A stretch of DNA of 64,000 nt from Ectothiorhodospira sp. BSL-9 (GTDB lineage: Bacteria > Pseudomonadota > Gammaproteobacteria > Ectothiorhodospirales > Ectothiorhodospiraceae), in assembly GCF_001632845.1 (NCBI RefSeq), contig NZ_CP011994.1:2180001-2244000 (forward strand). The letters run 5' to 3'. The notes under the pieces were generated by a model. It worked only from the letters and a program-made list of their open reading frames with translations, did not search any database and had not been told where the DNA came from. Shown here piece after piece: positions 11,850-22,900 of this stretch; position 1 is the first letter of the stretch, and every line of letters begins with the position of its first letter. Both the position numbers and the translations under genes were made by a program.

Positions 11850-12796
11850 CCTGGAAGCCAGCCGCCGCGTTCGGGCGGTTACGCCAACGGGCGCGCCTGC
11901 TGGCGGACATCCGTGACTTCTTCGCCTGCCGTGGGGTGCTGGAGGTGGAAACCCCGTACCTGTCCATGGCCGGGGCTACCGATCCTGCCATCCAGAGCCT
12001 TTCCGTGCCTCTGGGGGGTGGCAGGCGCTGGCTCCACAGCTCCCCCGAATTCCCCATGAAGCGGCTGCTGGCGGCGGGCAGTGGGGATATCTACCAGATC
12101 GCCCGCGTGTTTCGGGGTGAGGAGGCCGGGCGCCACCACAACCCGGAGTTCACCCTGCTGGAATGGTATCGGGTGGGCCTTGATCATCATGCGCTCATGG
12201 CCGAGGTGGAGGCCCTGATCCGCCAGGTGGCCGGCGATCGGCTGGCGGCTGACGTGCAAGTGCTGACTTATCGCGAGGCCATGCTCCGTCATGCCGGGGT
12301 GGATCCGTTTCAGGTCAGTGAGATGGAATTGTCCCGACGCGCCCGGTCCCTGGGGCTGGATGTGCAAGGCAGCCTGGATCGGGATGGCTGGCTGGATCTG
12401 CTCATGTCCACCGTGGTCTGCCAGGCCTTCCCGGCGGACACCCTGACCCTCATTCACGACTATCCGGCCAGTCAGGCGGCCCTGGCCCGGGTCCGTCCCG
12501 GAGAGCCGCCGCTGGCGGAGCGTTTCGAGGTGTATTGGGGGCCGATGGAGCTGGCCAACGGCTTCCATGAACTGGGGGATGCCGCGGAACAGCGCCGCCG
12601 CTTTGAGGCGGATCAGGACCGCCGCGCGCGTCAGGGGTTATTGCCCATACCCCTGGACGAGCGGCTTCTCAAGGCGCTGGAGGCTGGGCTGCCCGGCTGT
12701 GCCGGGGTGGCCCTGGGGGTGGATCGATTGCTCATGTGCCTGGGCGGCGTGGACGATATCCGGGAGGTGCTGGCCTTCGACTGGGAGCGGGCCTAG
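11846..12796 (+). CDS. epmA: EpmA, EF-P beta-lysine ligase
   Basis: Truncated class II lysyl-tRNA synthetase paralogue that adds (R)-beta-lysine to Lys34 of EF-P. It has 316 residues, close to the usual ~325, and lacks an anticodon-binding domain. Class II motifs are visible: FLEVETPYL-type motif 1 ([12 protein letters not shown]), motif 2 ([19 protein letters not shown]) and motif 3 ([13 protein letters not shown]). The start overlaps the efp stop. The next gene, psd, is convergent and ends 7 bases beyond the epmA stop. Confidence 0.96.
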   Translation: MTWKPAAAFGRLRQRARLLADIRDFFACRGVLEVETPYLSMAGATDPAIQSLSVPLGGGRRWLHSSPEFPMKRLLAAGSGDIYQIARVFRGEEAGRHHNPEFTLLEWYRVGLDHHALMAEVEALIRQVAGDRLAADVQVLTYREAMLRHAGVDPFQVSEMELSRRARSLGLDVQGSLDRDGWLDLLMSTVVCQAFPADTLTLIHDYPASQAALARVRPGEPPLAERFEVYWGPMELANGFHELGDAAEQRRRFEADQDRRARQGLLPIPLDERLLKALEAGLPGCAGVALGVDRLLMCLGGVDDIREVLAFDWERA

Positions 12797-12803
12797 GGTT
12801 TTC

Positions 12804-13688
12804 CTAACGCATCGCCACCGGCTTCATCCACCCCAGCGCCTCACCCATCCTGAGCTTGCGCCCGCTGGTCAGCTCCTGGGACCATTCCACCGCCCCCTCG
12901 GGCAGCAGCAGGATCACCGTGGAGCCCAGGTTGAACCGGCCCATCTCATCGCCCCGGGACAGAGTCACCGGTTCGGATTGATGATCCTTGACCTCCATCT
13001 CCCGTGGCAGGCGCGGCGTGACCTCGCCGGACCAGACGGTTTCGATGGAGGCCACGTTGATGGCGCCCACCAGCACCATGGCCATGGGGCCCATGTCGGT
13101 GTCGAAGAGGCAGACCAGACGTTCGTTGCGGGCGAATAACCGGGGAATGGTGCGGGTGGTGAAGGGCGCCACCGAAAACAGCCTGCCGGGCACGTAGACC
13201 GTCTCCCGGAGCACGCCATCCCAGGGCATGTGCACCCGGTGATAGTCGCTGGGGGACAGGTACTGGGTGATGAAGTCGCCGTTTGCGAACGCCGCCGCGC
13301 GCTTCGGGCAGCCTCCCAGGAGCTCCTGAGCCGAATAATCACGCCCCTTGGCCTGGATGATCCGTCCATCGTGCAGTTTGCCGAACTGGCTCACGCGGCT
13401 GTCGGCGGGGCTGAGCAGGGCGTCCGGATGGGTGTCCAGGGGGCGGGCCTCTGGATGCAGGGCCCGGGTGAACAGGGCATTGAAACTGGCGTAGTGGGCG
13501 GGCTCCGGGTCCAGGGCCTCGGCCATGTTGAGTCCGTATTGACGAATGAACCAGCGTGCCACCGGGTCCTTCAGGCTGGTTTCCCAGCGTGACAACCGGT
13601 ACACCACGCGCGAGATGGCGTGGTGGGGTAGCAGATACAGGGGCAGGGCCTTGAGCCAGTCCCGCCAGTTGGCCTCTTGATCGCTCAT
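12804..13688 (-). CDS. psd: Phosphatidylserine decarboxylase proenzyme
   Basis: Makes phosphatidylethanolamine from phosphatidylserine at the inner membrane. It has 294 residues from ATG 13688; the frame stays open far upstream antisense to prmB, but homology begins at [11 protein letters not shown]. The self-cleavage site LGST is at 254-257, so Ser256 becomes the pyruvoyl group. The [20 protein letters not shown] block is characteristic of the bacterial type I family. It starts head to head with prmB: the ATGs at 13688 and 13722 are only 33 bases apart. In E. coli psd also lies close to epmA and epmB-efp, so the neighbourhood is conserved. Confidence 0.97.
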   Translation of the reverse strand: MSDQEANWRDWLKALPLYLLPHHAISRVVYRLSRWETSLKDPVARWFIRQYGLNMAEALDPEPAHYASFNALFTRALHPEARPLDTHPDALLSPADSRVSQFGKLHDGRIIQAKGRDYSAQELLGGCPKRAAAFANGDFITQYLSPSDYHRVHMPWDGVLRETVYVPGRLFSVAPFTTRTIPRLFARNERLVCLFDTDMGPMAMVLVGAINVASIETVWSGEVTPRLPREMEVKDHQSEPVTLSRGDEMGRFNLGSTVILLLPEGAVEWSQELTSGRKLRMGEALGWMKPVAMR

Positions 13689-13721
13689 GGGAGTATTATC
13701 CCACAGCCCTCCATCACCCGC

Positions 13722-14630
13722 ATGAATCTCATGGACATCTCTTCTGACAGCGACGATCTGGTCACGGTGCGTGATTACATCCGCCTCGGCATGAGCCGGT
13801 TCAGTGCCGCTGGCCTCACCTTTGGCCATGGCACCGATAATGCCCTGGACGAGGCCGCCTGGCTGGTCTTTCAGGCCCTGCACCTGCCTCATGACCTCTC
13901 CGGCGCCTGGCTGGATTGCCGCCTCACCCGGGAGGAGCGCCGCCAGGTGCTGGACCTGCTGCATCAACGGGTGGAGACCCGCAAGCCGGCCGCCTATCTC
14001 ACCGGCCGGGCCTATTTCATGGGCATGGAGTTCAAGGTGGACGAGCGGGTGCTGGTGCCGCGCTCGCCCCTGGCGGAGTTGATCGGCCAGGGCTTTGCCC
14101 CCTGGATCGAGCCCGAACAGGTGGAGCGGGTGCTGGACCTGTGCACCGGCAGCGGTTGCATCGGCATTGCCTGCGCCCATGTGTTCCCGGATGCCCGGGT
14201 GGACCTGACTGATATCTCCCGGGATGCCCTGGACGTGGCACGTGAAAACATCAGCCTGCACGGGCTTGAGGATCGTGTGGAGGCCCTGGAGTCGGATCTG
14301 CTGGCGGAGCTGGGTTCCAGGCAGTACGACATCATCGTCAGTAACCCGCCTTATGTGGATGCCGCCGACATGGCCGCACTGACCCCGGAGTTCCGCCATG
14401 AACCGGAACTGGGGCTCTCGTCCGGTCCCGATGGCCTGGAGGCCACGGTGCGCATCCTCAAGGACGCCGGTCGACACCTGAAGCCCGGTGGCATCCTGGT
14501 GGTGGAGGTGGGCAATAGCGCCCCGGCCCTGGAGACCCGCCTGCCGGATGTGCCGTTCACCTGGCTGGAGTTCGAGCACGGGGGGCAGGGGGTGTTCCTG
14601 CTCACCGCCGAGCAGGTACAGTCGCTCTGA
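13722..14630 (+). CDS. prmB: PrmB, ribosomal protein L3 glutamine methyltransferase
   Basis: SAM-dependent N5-glutamine methyltransferase that acts on a GGQ-like glutamine of ribosomal protein L3. It has about 302 residues from ATG 13722 (ATG 13731 also possible). An N-terminal helical domain carries the substrate loop [25 protein letters not shown]. The SAM-binding motif [13 protein letters not shown] and catalytic NPPYVD follow. RSPLAELI favours PrmB over the release-factor enzyme PrmC. The gene is divergent from psd and probably shares a very short promoter region with it. Confidence 0.93.
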   Translation: MNLMDISSDSDDLVTVRDYIRLGMSRFSAAGLTFGHGTDNALDEAAWLVFQALHLPHDLSGAWLDCRLTREERRQVLDLLHQRVETRKPAAYLTGRAYFMGMEFKVDERVLVPRSPLAELIGQGFAPWIEPEQVERVLDLCTGSGCIGIACAHVFPDARVDLTDISRDALDVARENISLHGLEDRVEALESDLLAELGSRQYDIIVSNPPYVDAADMAALTPEFRHEPELGLSSGPDGLEATVRILKDAGRHLKPGGILVVEVGNSAPALETRLPDVPFTWLEFEHGGQGVFLLTAEQVQSL

Positions 14631-14789
14631 AGTGACGCCGGTGCAGGGGCGCTCGAGTGGTCCTCACATGGCCTCAACATGGCACAAGTCACGCAAATGG
14701 CCGGTCAGACGTGCCAATCCGGTTCGGCATGTTTATGATGAGCGGTTACAATAGATGATCAACACTTTATCCCCGGGTACCTAGCCGCC

Positions 14790-16178
14790 ATGAGCTTGTC
14801 GCAGAGCATTGATTTCGATCTGGACCTGATCAACCGTTACAACACGGCGGGTCCTCGATACACATCCTATCCCACGGCGGTGCAGTTCCACGAAGGCTTC
14901 GGGGCGGAGCGCTACGCGGAGATCGCCCGGGAGACCAATGCCAGCGGGCGTCCGCTGTCGCTGTATTTCCACATCCCCTTCTGCGACACGGTGTGCTTCT
15001 ACTGCGCCTGCAACAAGGTGGTCACCAAGGACCGCGCCAAGGCCAAGCCCTATCTGGACCGTCTGTACAAGGAAATGGCCATGCAGGGGGCGCTGTTCGA
15101 CAAGACCCGGCCGGTGACCCAGCTGCACTGGGGCGGCGGCACGCCCACCTTCATCTCCCACGACGAGATGTCCGAGCTGATGGGCATGACCGGCGAGCAC
15201 TTCAAGCTGCTGGACGACGATACCGGCGAATACTCCATCGAGATCGACCCTCGGGAAGTGGACGACAGCACCCTGGGCCTGTTGCGCAAGCTGGGCTTCA
15301 ACCGCATCAGCCTGGGCGTGCAGGACTTCGACGAGAAGGTGCAGAAGTCCGTCAACCGTGTGCAGAGCGAGTCCCTGGTGCTGGGCGTGCTGGAAGAGGC
15401 GAGAAGCCTGGGCTTCCGCTCCACCAGCGTGGACCTGATCTACGGCCTGCCCCATCAGGATCGCAAGACCTTCGGCGATACCATCGAGAAGATCATCAAG
15501 GTGGATCCGGCCCGGATCTCGGTGTTCAACTACGCTCACCTGCCGGATCGCTTCAAGCCCCAGCGCCGCATTGAAGAAGAGGCCCTGCCCAGCCCCGGAG
15601 AGAAGCTGGCCATGCTGCAGCAGACCATCCAGCAGCTCACCGAGGCCGGTTACGTGTACATCGGCATGGACCACTTCGCCAAGCCGGATGACGAACTGGC
15701 GGTGGCCCAGCGGGACCACACCCTCTACCGTAACTTCCAGGGGTACTCCACCCACTCCAACTGTGATCTGGTGGGCCTGGGTTCCACCAGTGTGGGGGTT
15801 GTGGGCAACAGCTACAGCCAGAACCATCATGATCTGGAGAAGTACTTCCAGTGCATCGATGAGGGCAAGCTGGCGGTCTTCCGCGGGGTGGAGCTGGATA
15901 CCGACGATGTGCTGCGCCGCGATGTGATCACCCGTCTGATCTGCCATTTCGAACTGGCTTTCGAGGACGTCGAAAAGGTGCACGGCATCAAGTTCACCGA
16001 CTACTTCGCCCGTGAACTCAAGGAACTCAAGTCCATGGAGGACGATGGTCTGATCAAGGTCTCCGGTAACTCCATCACCGTGCAGCCCGCCGGACGTCTG
16101 CTGATCCGCAATATCTGCATGACCTTCGACCGTTATCTGCGTGAGGCCACGGAACAGCGCTTCTCCCGCGTGATCTGA
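14790..16178 (+). CDS. hemN: Oxygen-independent coproporphyrinogen III oxidase
   Basis: Radical SAM enzyme of anaerobic haem synthesis that converts coproporphyrinogen III to protoporphyrinogen IX. It has 462 residues (E. coli 457). The cluster cysteines are C65, C69 and C72 with the extra C74 in [25 protein letters not shown] and the C-terminal HemN domain with [14 protein letters not shown] are present. This is the true HemN type, not the HemW-like chaperone. A TACAAT hexamer at 14747-14752 could serve as -10, but no convincing FNR site was found. Its presence implies growth under low oxygen. Confidence 0.97.
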   Translation: MSLSQSIDFDLDLINRYNTAGPRYTSYPTAVQFHEGFGAERYAEIARETNASGRPLSLYFHIPFCDTVCFYCACNKVVTKDRAKAKPYLDRLYKEMAMQGALFDKTRPVTQLHWGGGTPTFISHDEMSELMGMTGEHFKLLDDDTGEYSIEIDPREVDDSTLGLLRKLGFNRISLGVQDFDEKVQKSVNRVQSESLVLGVLEEARSLGFRSTSVDLIYGLPHQDRKTFGDTIEKIIKVDPARISVFNYAHLPDRFKPQRRIEEEALPSPGEKLAMLQQTIQQLTEAGYVYIGMDHFAKPDDELAVAQRDHTLYRNFQGYSTHSNCDLVGLGSTSVGVVGNSYSQNHHDLEKYFQCIDEGKLAVFRGVELDTDDVLRRDVITRLICHFELAFEDVEKVHGIKFTDYFARELKELKSMEDDGLIKVSGNSITVQPAGRLLIRNICMTFDRYLREATEQRFSRVI

Positions 16179-16207
16179 TTCCGCTGTCCTTCTGCCCTTA
16201 CCCCAAA

Positions 16208-16233
16208 CCCTCTCCCGCCCGGCGGGGGAGGGG
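16208..16233. repeat. CCCTCTCCC-type imperfect hairpin
   Basis: CCCTCTCCCGCC is followed directly by GGGGGAGGGG-type sequence, an imperfect inverted repeat between hemN and aroC. The same C/G-rich theme appears at 42655-42741. It may be a dispersed short intergenic repeat or a weak terminator; there is no T-tract. Confidence 0.4.
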
Positions 16234-16257
16234 CCATCCTTCGGGGCCCGAGCATCC

Positions 16258-17331
16258 ATGTCCGGAAACACCATAGGCAAGCTGTTTACTGTGACCAGCT
16301 TTGGCGAGAGCCACGGCCCGGCCATTGGCTGCATCGTTGATGGCTGCCCCCCTGGCCTGGCGTTGAGCGAGGCAGATCTGCAGGGGGACCTGGACCGGCG
16401 TCGCCCGGGGACCTCCCGGCATACCACCCAGCGGCGTGAACCGGATCAGGTGAAGATCCTCTCCGGTGTCTTCGAGGGCGTGACCACCGGGACACCCATC
16501 GGGCTGCTGATCGAGAATGCCGACCAGCGCTCCAAGGACTATTCGGAGATCGCCGAGCGCTTCCGGCCCGGCCATGCGGATTACACCTATTTCAAAAAAT
16601 ACGGTCTGAGGGACTACCGGGGCGGCGGTCGCAGTTCGGCCCGGGAGACCGCCATGCGGGTGGCTGCGGGCGGCATCGCCAAGAAATATCTGCGCGAGCA
16701 CTTCGGGGTGCAGGTGCGGGGTTATCTGGCCCAGTTGGGGCCCATCCGCATCGACACCGTGGACTGGTCCGTGGTGGACACCAACCCCTTCTTCTGTCCC
16801 GATGCCGCCAAGGTGCCGGAACTGGAGGCCTATATGGATGCCCTGCGCAAGGAGGGGGACTCCATCGGTGCCCGCATCAACGTGGAGGCCTCTGGCCTGC
16901 CCGCCGGCTGGGGCGAGCCGGTATTCGACCGTCTGGATGCGGACATCGCCCACGCCATGATGGGCATCAATGCCGTCAAGGCCGTGGAGATCGGTGACGG
17001 CTTTGCCTGCGTGGAGCAAAAGGGCACCCAGCACCGGGACGAAATGACCTCCGAGGGGTTTGTTTCCAACCATGCCGGGGGTGTGCTCGGGGGGATCTCC
17101 TCGGGTCAGGACATCCGCGTGAGCATGGCCTTGAAGCCCACCTCAAGCATCCGTTTGCCGGGGCGATCCCTGGATGTGCATGGCGAGCCCGTGGAGGTGA
17201 TCACCACCGGGCGCCATGATCCCTGCGTGGGCATCCGGGCCACGCCCATTGCCGAGGCCATGCTGGCCATCGTGCTGATGGACCATGCGTTGCGGCATCG
17301 GGGGCAGGTGGGGGAGAAGGGTCGGGGGTGA
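16258..17331 (+). CDS. aroC: Chorismate synthase
   Basis: Last step of the shikimate pathway: FMN-dependent conversion of EPSP to chorismate, the precursor of tryptophan made by the downstream trp genes. It has 357 residues, close to the usual ~360. Signatures [18 protein letters not shown] near the N-terminus, [13 protein letters not shown] and the C-terminal [17 protein letters not shown] are all present. The start is at ATG 16258, before the [19 protein letters not shown] block. hemN upstream and the MFS gene downstream lie on the same strand with short gaps. Confidence 0.97.
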   Translation: MSGNTIGKLFTVTSFGESHGPAIGCIVDGCPPGLALSEADLQGDLDRRRPGTSRHTTQRREPDQVKILSGVFEGVTTGTPIGLLIENADQRSKDYSEIAERFRPGHADYTYFKKYGLRDYRGGGRSSARETAMRVAAGGIAKKYLREHFGVQVRGYLAQLGPIRIDTVDWSVVDTNPFFCPDAAKVPELEAYMDALRKEGDSIGARINVEASGLPAGWGEPVFDRLDADIAHAMMGINAVKAVEIGDGFACVEQKGTQHRDEMTSEGFVSNHAGGVLGGISSGQDIRVSMALKPTSSIRLPGRSLDVHGEPVEVITTGRHDPCVGIRATPIAEAMLAIVLMDHALRHRGQVGEKGRG

Positions 17332-17397
17332 GGGGAGTGGTGGGCACGGTGTCACGTTTGCCTGCCTCGCCTCAACGCTCTTGATTCCGGAAAATCC

Positions 17398-18567
17398 ATG
17401 CCTGCTTCCTACTGGAAACTCTCCAGCTTCTATTTTTTCTATTTCGCCAGTATCGGCGCCTTCATGCCCTACTGGGGGCTGTACCTGAAGGAACAGGGTT
17501 TTGGCGCCGGGCAGATCGGCGAACTCATGGCCATCGTGCTGGCCACCAAGATCATTGCCCCCAATGTCTGGGGCTGGCTGGCGGACTACACCGGCAAACG
17601 CACCCTGGTGGTGCGCATCGCCGCGGGTATGGCCATGGTCTGCTTTGCCGGGCTGCTGTTCCACTCGGGCTACTGGTGGGTGGCGGTCACCATGGCCCTG
17701 TTCAGCTTCTTCTGGAACGCGGCGCTGCCCCAGTTTGAAGCCACCACCATGAACCACCTGGGCAAGAGCACCCATGCCTACAGCCGGATCCGGCTGTGGG
17801 GGTCCATCGGCTTCGTGATCTCGGTGGGCAGCCTGGGGGCGGTGTTCGAGACCGTGGATGTGGCCTGGTTGCCCTGGATCGTACTCGTTCTCCTGGGTGC
17901 CCTCTGGCTCAGTACCCTGCGGGTGCGGGACGGGGGCGGTGTGCAGCCCGGGCCGGAGCCGGAATCCCTCTGGACCACCCTGAAGATCCCGGCGGTGATC
18001 CTGCTGCTGGTCGCCTGCTTTCTCATGCAGGCCAGTCATGGTCCCTACTATGCGTTCTTCACCCTGTATCTGGAGGAACATGACTACACCCGCACGGTGG
18101 CCGGCTACCTCTGGGCGCTGGGGGTGCTGGCGGAGGTGGGGGTTTTCCTCATGATGCATCGCTGGCTGCCGCGTTTTGGTGCCTGGCGCCTGCTCGCCCT
18201 GGCCCTGCTGATCACCGCGGTACGCTGGGGATTGCTGGCCGGTTTCGTGGACAGCCTGCCGATGCTGGTGGTCATCCAGTTGATGCACGCGGCCAGCTAT
18301 GGCCTTTACCATGCGGCGGCCATCTCCTTGATCCACCAGTTTTTCGTGGGGCGTCAGCAGGGCCGGGGGCAGGCCCTGTATTCCTCCCTGAGCTTTGGTC
18401 TTGGCGGCGCCATGGGGGCCCTGGCCAGTGGTTACATCTGGGATGGGGTGGGGCCCCTATGGGTGTATGTGATGGCCTCGGGCCTGGCCACCGCAGGGTT
18501 CGTTGCCGCCCTGCTGGGTAGCGGTTCGCGGCAGTATTCAGTGCGGCCGGGTTCGGTGACTCAATGA
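17398..18567 (+). CDS. MFS transporter (MFS_1-like/HcaT-type)
   Basis: A 389-residue, 12-helix major facilitator. The N-terminus SYWKLSSFYFFYFASIGAFMPYWGLYLKEQGF, with GELMAI and the loop WLADYTGKRT between helices 2 and 3, resembles the nucleoside-permease/HcaT branch (3-phenylpropionate permease-like). The substrate cannot be told from sequence. The second half begins after a polar loop near residue 185. It follows aroC by 66 bases and faces the convergent LysR-type gene. Confidence 0.85.
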   Translation: MPASYWKLSSFYFFYFASIGAFMPYWGLYLKEQGFGAGQIGELMAIVLATKIIAPNVWGWLADYTGKRTLVVRIAAGMAMVCFAGLLFHSGYWWVAVTMALFSFFWNAALPQFEATTMNHLGKSTHAYSRIRLWGSIGFVISVGSLGAVFETVDVAWLPWIVLVLLGALWLSTLRVRDGGGVQPGPEPESLWTTLKIPAVILLLVACFLMQASHGPYYAFFTLYLEEHDYTRTVAGYLWALGVLAEVGVFLMMHRWLPRFGAWRLLALALLITAVRWGLLAGFVDSLPMLVVIQLMHAASYGLYHAAAISLIHQFFVGRQQGRGQALYSSLSFGLGGAMGALASGYIWDGVGPLWVYVMASGLATAGFVAALLGSGSRQYSVRPGSVTQ

Positions 18568-18602
18568 GTGCGCGATAAGCGCGCGCCCTGATCGTGTTGT
18601 TT

Positions 18603-19484
18603 TCAAGCCGGGTCTGAAGGCGCATCGGCCCCCTCCAGCATGGCCAGCATTACCGATGCGGCGTTGGAGCGGGTGCGGTCCCGGTGAGTCACCCAGCCCA
18701 GTTCCCGGTGCATGGTCAGACCGGGCAGGTCCAGGTGGTGCAGCCCCGCGCCCATGGACAGGGGGAGCACACCCCAGCCCAATCCGATGCTGATCATCAT
18801 CTGCAGTGTTTCCAGGTAGTGGGTCTCCAGCACCCGTGTGGGGGCCATGCCCTGGGTGGAGAAGGCCGCATTCACCAGGCGGCGGGTGAAGGTGCCCTCC
18901 GGGGGCAGGATGGCCGGATAGCCGCTCAGGGCTTCGGGAGTGCAGGTCCGGCTGGCCAGGGGATGATCCTTGGCCACCATGGCCGCCAGTGGGTCGTCCC
19001 AGATGCGCTGCCGGGTCAGCAGGGGTGAAGGCTGCTCCGGCAGGGTGACCACGGCCAGGTCCACCTGCCCCAGTTCCGCTGCCCGACAGGCCTCTTCCGA
19101 TTCCATGAAGCGGATGTCCAGTTCCACTGCCGGGTAACGCCGCGCGAAGGTCTTGAGCACGGGCGGCAGCCTGCGCAGGCCCACATGATGGGAGGTGGCC
19201 AGGACCAGGGGGCCCTCCACCCGATCCGAGAGGTTATCCAGCAGTCGTCGCGTTTCCGCCAGGTCCTCCAGGATGAGCCTGGCCCGGGGCAGCAGCACCC
19301 GGCCGGCCTCCGTCACGCTGATGCGACGGCCGATGCGGTCGAACAGGCGCTGGCCCAGTTCCGACTCCAGGGCAGCCACACGCTTGCTCACCGCGGGTTG
19401 GGTGAGGTGCAGGGTCTGCGCTGCTTCGGAGAAGGAGCCGGTGTTTGCCACCGCCAGGAAGGCCTTGAGGTTTTCCGGGAGCAT
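18603..19484 (-). CDS. LysR-family transcriptional regulator
   Basis: A 293-residue regulator with an N-terminal winged helix-turn-helix (FSEAAQTLHLTQPAVSKRVAALESELGQRLFDR) and a C-terminal periplasmic-binding-like effector domain. It is divergent from leuC, and a T-N11-A palindrome lies between them at 19515-19529. The likely role is control of leuCDB and of itself, but the ligand is unknown; a pathway intermediate of leucine synthesis or another branched-chain signal would be natural. The helix-turn-helix is near canonical, so the family call is secure. Confidence 0.9.
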   Translation of the reverse strand: MLPENLKAFLAVANTGSFSEAAQTLHLTQPAVSKRVAALESELGQRLFDRIGRRISVTEAGRVLLPRARLILEDLAETRRLLDNLSDRVEGPLVLATSHHVGLRRLPPVLKTFARRYPAVELDIRFMESEEACRAAELGQVDLAVVTLPEQPSPLLTRQRIWDDPLAAMVAKDHPLASRTCTPEALSGYPAILPPEGTFTRRLVNAAFSTQGMAPTRVLETHYLETLQMMISIGLGWGVLPLSMGAGLHHLDLPGLTMHRELGWVTHRDRTRSNAASVMLAMLEGADAPSDPA

Positions 19485-19514
19485 GAGGCTTCTCGCAAGT
19501 GGTGCAGGCTTTGA

Positions 19515-19529
19515 ATTCCCCAGAGGAAT
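19515..19529. promoter_or_regulatory. LysR-type box between lysR gene and leuC
   Basis: ATTCCCCAGAGGAAT is a perfect 5-5-5 palindrome (ATTCC-N5-GGAAT) containing the T-N11-A pattern of LysR operators. It lies 30 bases upstream of the regulator start and 81 bases before leuC. A weak TTTACA hexamer at 19532-19537 follows toward leuC. Confidence 0.55.
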
Positions 19530-19610
19530 ACTTTACATGAATAAGATGAATTGGCGTTATCGAACTCCGGTCTCTATCCTTATCACCAGAGGCAATCGAG
19601 GTATTCACCC

Positions 19611-21017
19611 ATGACCGGAAAGACACTCTACGACAAACTCTGGGACGCTCACGTGGTCCGCCGCGAGGACGATGACACGGCCCTGCTCTACATCGATCGG
19701 CATCTGGTGCACGAGGTGACCTCGCCCCAGGCCTTCGAGGGCCTGCGCCTGGCGGGGCGTCAGCTCTGGCGCACCAACACGGTGCTGGCCGTGCCGGATC
19801 ACAATGTACCCACCACGGACCGTGAAAAGGGCATCGCCGATCCCGTCTCCCGCACTCAGGTGGAAACGCTCCAGCAGAACGTCACCAGTCTGGGCATCAC
19901 CTTTTTCCCCATGGGCGACGTGCGTCAGGGCATCGTGCACGTGATCGGGCCGGAGCAGGGGGCCACGCTCCCCGGCATGACCGTGGTCTGCGGTGATTCC
20001 CACACCTCCACCCACGGGGCCTTCGGGGCCCTGTCCGTGGGGATTGGCACTTCGGAGGTGGAGCATGTGCTGGCCACCCAGTGCCTGCTGCAGAAGAAGA
20101 TGAAGAACATGCTGGTCTCCGTGGACGGCAAGGTGGGCCCCGGGGTCACCGCCAAGGACATCGTCCTGGCCATCATCGGTGAGATCGGCACGGCCGGCGG
20201 CACCGGTTGCGCCATCGAATTTGGCGGTGAGGCCATTCGTGACCTGTCCATGGAAGGTCGCATGACCGTGTGCAATATGGCCATCGAGGCCGGCGCCCGG
20301 GCTGGCATGGTGGCCGTGGACCAGACCACCATCGACTACGTGAAGGATCGCCCCTACGCGCCCCGTGGCGAACACTGGGAGCAGGCCGTGGCCGCCTGGC
20401 AGGAACTCAAGTCCGACCCGGACGCGAAGTTCGACCACGTGGTGCGCATCGATGCCGCCAGCATCCAGCCTCAGGTGAGTTGGGGGACCTCTCCGGAGAT
20501 GGTGGCCCCCATCAGCGGCCGGGTACCCGACCCGGCCCTGGCCGGTGATGCGGTCAAGACCCGTGGCATGGAGCGGGCGCTGGAATACATGGGCCTGCAG
20601 GCGGGTATGGCCGTGACCGACATCCAGGTGGACAAGGTCTTCATCGGTTCCTGCACCAACGGTCGCCTGGAAGACATCCGCGCCGCCGCCGAAGTGGTGA
20701 AGGGACGCCGTGTGGCCGAGAGCGTCAAGCTGGCCATGGTGGTGCCGGGCTCGGGCCTGGTGAAGCAGCAGGCGGAGCAGGAAGGCCTGGACAAGGTGTT
20801 TCTGGAGGCCGGCTTTGAATGGCGTGATCCGGGTTGCTCCATGTGCCTGGCCATGAACGCCGACCGCCTGGAGCCGGGAGAGCGCTGCGCCTCCACCTCC
20901 AACCGTAACTTCGAGGGTCGTCAGGGCCTGGGGGGGCGCACCCACCTGGTGAGCCCCGCCATGGCGGCAGCCGCGGCCGTGGCCGGGCATTTCGTCGATG
21001 TCCGGGACATGAACTGA
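19611..21017 (+). CDS. leuC: 3-isopropylmalate dehydratase, large subunit
   Basis: Aconitase-family [4Fe-4S] subunit that isomerises 2-isopropylmalate to 3-isopropylmalate with LeuD. It has 468 residues from ATG 19611. The motif [14 protein letters not shown] and the cluster cysteines in [10 protein letters not shown] and [13 protein letters not shown] are present. The spacing to leuD is 13 bases, as expected for a stoichiometric complex. First gene of leuCDB, downstream of the divergent LysR gene. Confidence 0.98.
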   Translation: MTGKTLYDKLWDAHVVRREDDDTALLYIDRHLVHEVTSPQAFEGLRLAGRQLWRTNTVLAVPDHNVPTTDREKGIADPVSRTQVETLQQNVTSLGITFFPMGDVRQGIVHVIGPEQGATLPGMTVVCGDSHTSTHGAFGALSVGIGTSEVEHVLATQCLLQKKMKNMLVSVDGKVGPGVTAKDIVLAIIGEIGTAGGTGCAIEFGGEAIRDLSMEGRMTVCNMAIEAGARAGMVAVDQTTIDYVKDRPYAPRGEHWEQAVAAWQELKSDPDAKFDHVVRIDAASIQPQVSWGTSPEMVAPISGRVPDPALAGDAVKTRGMERALEYMGLQAGMAVTDIQVDKVFIGSCTNGRLEDIRAAAEVVKGRRVAESVKLAMVVPGSGLVKQQAEQEGLDKVFLEAGFEWRDPGCSMCLAMNADRLEPGERCASTSNRNFEGRQGLGGRTHLVSPAMAAAAAVAGHFVDVRDMN

Positions 21018-21030
21018 GTGAGGTGACCCC

Positions 21031-21672
21031 ATGGATAAATTTCAAAGACTGACCGCCAAGGTGGCGCCGCTGGATCGCTCCAATGTGGACACCGACGCCA
21101 TCATTCCCAAGCAGTACCTGAAGTCCGTCAAGCGCACGGGCTTTGGCCCCACACTGTTCGATGACTGGCGTTATCTCGACCCGGGCGAGCCGGGCATGGA
21201 TCACAGCCAGCGTCGCCAGAACCCGGACTTCGTGCTGAACGATGCACGCTATCAGGGTGCCCAGGTCCTCCTGGCCCGCAAGAATTTCGGCTGTGGCTCC
21301 TCCCGTGAACATGCGGTGTGGGCCCTGACCGATTATGGTTTCCGGGTCGTGATCGCCCCGAGCTATGCGGATATCTTCTTCAGCAACAGCTTCAAGAATG
21401 GCCTGTTGCCGCTGGTGCTGGACGAGGCCGTGGTGGATCAGCTCTTCCATGAAGTGCTGGCCCAGCCCGGCTATCAGTTGACCGTGGACCTGGAGGCCCA
21501 GACCGTGGAAACCCCCTCGGGCGAGAGTTTCTCCTTCCAGGTGGATCCGTTCCGACGTCATTGTCTGCTCAACGGGCTGGACGACATCGGCCTCACCCTG
21601 CAGCATGCCGATGATATCCGCGCCTACGAGGAGAAACGCCGCGCCGAGGCGCCCTGGCTGTTTCCGGCCTGA
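21031..21672 (+). CDS. leuD: 3-isopropylmalate dehydratase, small subunit
   Basis: Swivelling beta-barrel subunit that completes the LeuCD active site. It has 213 residues, of normal length. The signature [15 protein letters not shown] is present, and the N-terminus [28 protein letters not shown] is typical. GAGGTGA before ATG 21031 is a good ribosome-binding site. A strong GC hairpin lies between this gene and leuB. Confidence 0.98.
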   Translation: MDKFQRLTAKVAPLDRSNVDTDAIIPKQYLKSVKRTGFGPTLFDDWRYLDPGEPGMDHSQRRQNPDFVLNDARYQGAQVLLARKNFGCGSSREHAVWALTDYGFRVVIAPSYADIFFSNSFKNGLLPLVLDEAVVDQLFHEVLAQPGYQLTVDLEAQTVETPSGESFSFQVDPFRRHCLLNGLDDIGLTLQHADDIRAYEEKRRAEAPWLFPA

Positions 21673-21694
21673 TAAAAGAATCATGCACGCCGAC

Positions 21695-21719
21695 GGACCG
21701 CCTCCCCCGGGGGCGGTCC
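21695..21719 (+). other. Strong hairpin in the leuD-leuB gap
   Basis: GGACCGCC (21695-21702) pairs with GGCGGTCC (21712-21719); the loop can extend the stem through CCCCCGGGGG. No T-tract follows. It could stabilise the leuCD part of the message or weakly attenuate into leuB. The effect is inferred. Confidence 0.5.
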
Positions 21720-21767
21720 CGGCTGTCACACTGATCCCATCACTCCTGTTGTCATTCCGAGTATCCC

Positions 21768-22847
21768 ATGACCCACAAAATCCTTGTCATGCCCGGTGAC
21801 GGCATCGGCCCCGAGATTGTCACCGAGGCCACCCGTCTGCTCAACGCCCTGCGCGAGCGCTTCGGCCTGGACGCTGAACTGGAAGAGGCCCCCATCGGTG
21901 GCGCCGGCTACGACGCCGCCGGTGAGCCCCTGCCGGCACAGACCCTGAAACTGGCCCGCGAGGCCGATGGGGTGCTGCTGGGCGCCGTGGGCGGCCCGCG
22001 CTACGACGAACTGCCCTGGGAGAAGCGCCCGGAGCGTGGCCTGCTGGCCATTCGCGCCGAGTTGCAGCTTTTCTCCAACCTGCGTCCGGCCATCCTCTAC
22101 CCGCAACTGGCCTCCGCCTCCGCCCTCAAGCCGGAGATCGTCGGCGGCCTGGACATCATGATCCTGCGGGAGCTCACCGGTGGGGCCTATTTCGGCAAGC
22201 CCCGGGGCATCGACACCCGCGAGGATGGCGTGCGCCAGGGTTACAACACCATCATCTATTCCGAACCGGAGATCGAGCGCATCGCCCGAAGCGGTTTCGA
22301 GATTGCCATGAAGCGGGGCCGGCGCCTGTGTTCCGTGGACAAGGCCAATGTGCTGGAGGTCTCACAGCTGTGGCGTGAAGTGGTGGAACGGGTGGCCAGG
22401 GAGTACCCGGACGTGGCACTGTCCCACATGTACGTGGACAATGCCGCCATGCAGCTGGTGCGCGCACCCAAACAGTTCGACGTGATCGTTACCGAGAACA
22501 TGTTCGGCGATATCCTCTCCGATGCGGCCGCCATGCTCACCGGTTCCATCGGCATGCTGCCTTCCGCTTCCCTGGACGCCCATGGCAAGGGGCTTTACGA
22601 ACCCATTCACGGCTCGGCGCCCGATATCGCCGGGCAGGGCCTGGCCAATCCGCTGGCCACGCTGCTGTCGGTGGCCATGATGCTGCGCTACAGTCTCAAT
22701 GAAGAGGCTCAGGCGGCACGCGTGGAGGCTGCGGTGGGCCAGGTGCTGGACAAGGGCCTGCGCACGCCGGACATCTGGACCCATGGCTGCGACAAGGTGG
22801 GCACCCAGGAGATGGGCCAGGCGGTGGTGGCCGCCCTGTCCGACTGA
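21768..22847 (+). CDS. leuB: 3-isopropylmalate dehydrogenase
   Basis: NAD-dependent oxidative decarboxylation of 3-isopropylmalate, third step of leucine synthesis. It has 359 residues. The nucleotide-binding N-terminus [14 protein letters not shown], the substrate region [14 protein letters not shown] and the family signature [25 protein letters not shown] are clear. It lies 95 bases after leuD and 53 before asd on the same strand, within the order seen in Pseudomonas. Confidence 0.98.
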   Translation: MTHKILVMPGDGIGPEIVTEATRLLNALRERFGLDAELEEAPIGGAGYDAAGEPLPAQTLKLAREADGVLLGAVGGPRYDELPWEKRPERGLLAIRAELQLFSNLRPAILYPQLASASALKPEIVGGLDIMILRELTGGAYFGKPRGIDTREDGVRQGYNTIIYSEPEIERIARSGFEIAMKRGRRLCSVDKANVLEVSQLWREVVERVAREYPDVALSHMYVDNAAMQLVRAPKQFDVIVTENMFGDILSDAAAMLTGSIGMLPSASLDAHGKGLYEPIHGSAPDIAGQGLANPLATLLSVAMMLRYSLNEEAQAARVEAAVGQVLDKGLRTPDIWTHGCDKVGTQEMGQAVVAALSD

Positions 22848-22900
22848 CCGATCGTTGCCCGCGCACCCATAATCAGTATTCGATTCAAGGATTCATAAAC

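Noticed and set aside
14701-14789. FNR box upstream of hemN
   Set aside because: Only single half-site-like ATCAA is present; no TTGAT-N4-ATCAA match at a suitable distance.
17143-18336. 397-residue minus-strand open frame under the MFS gene
   Set aside because: Low-complexity His/Gln/Pro composition, typical of antisense frames to membrane-protein genes.
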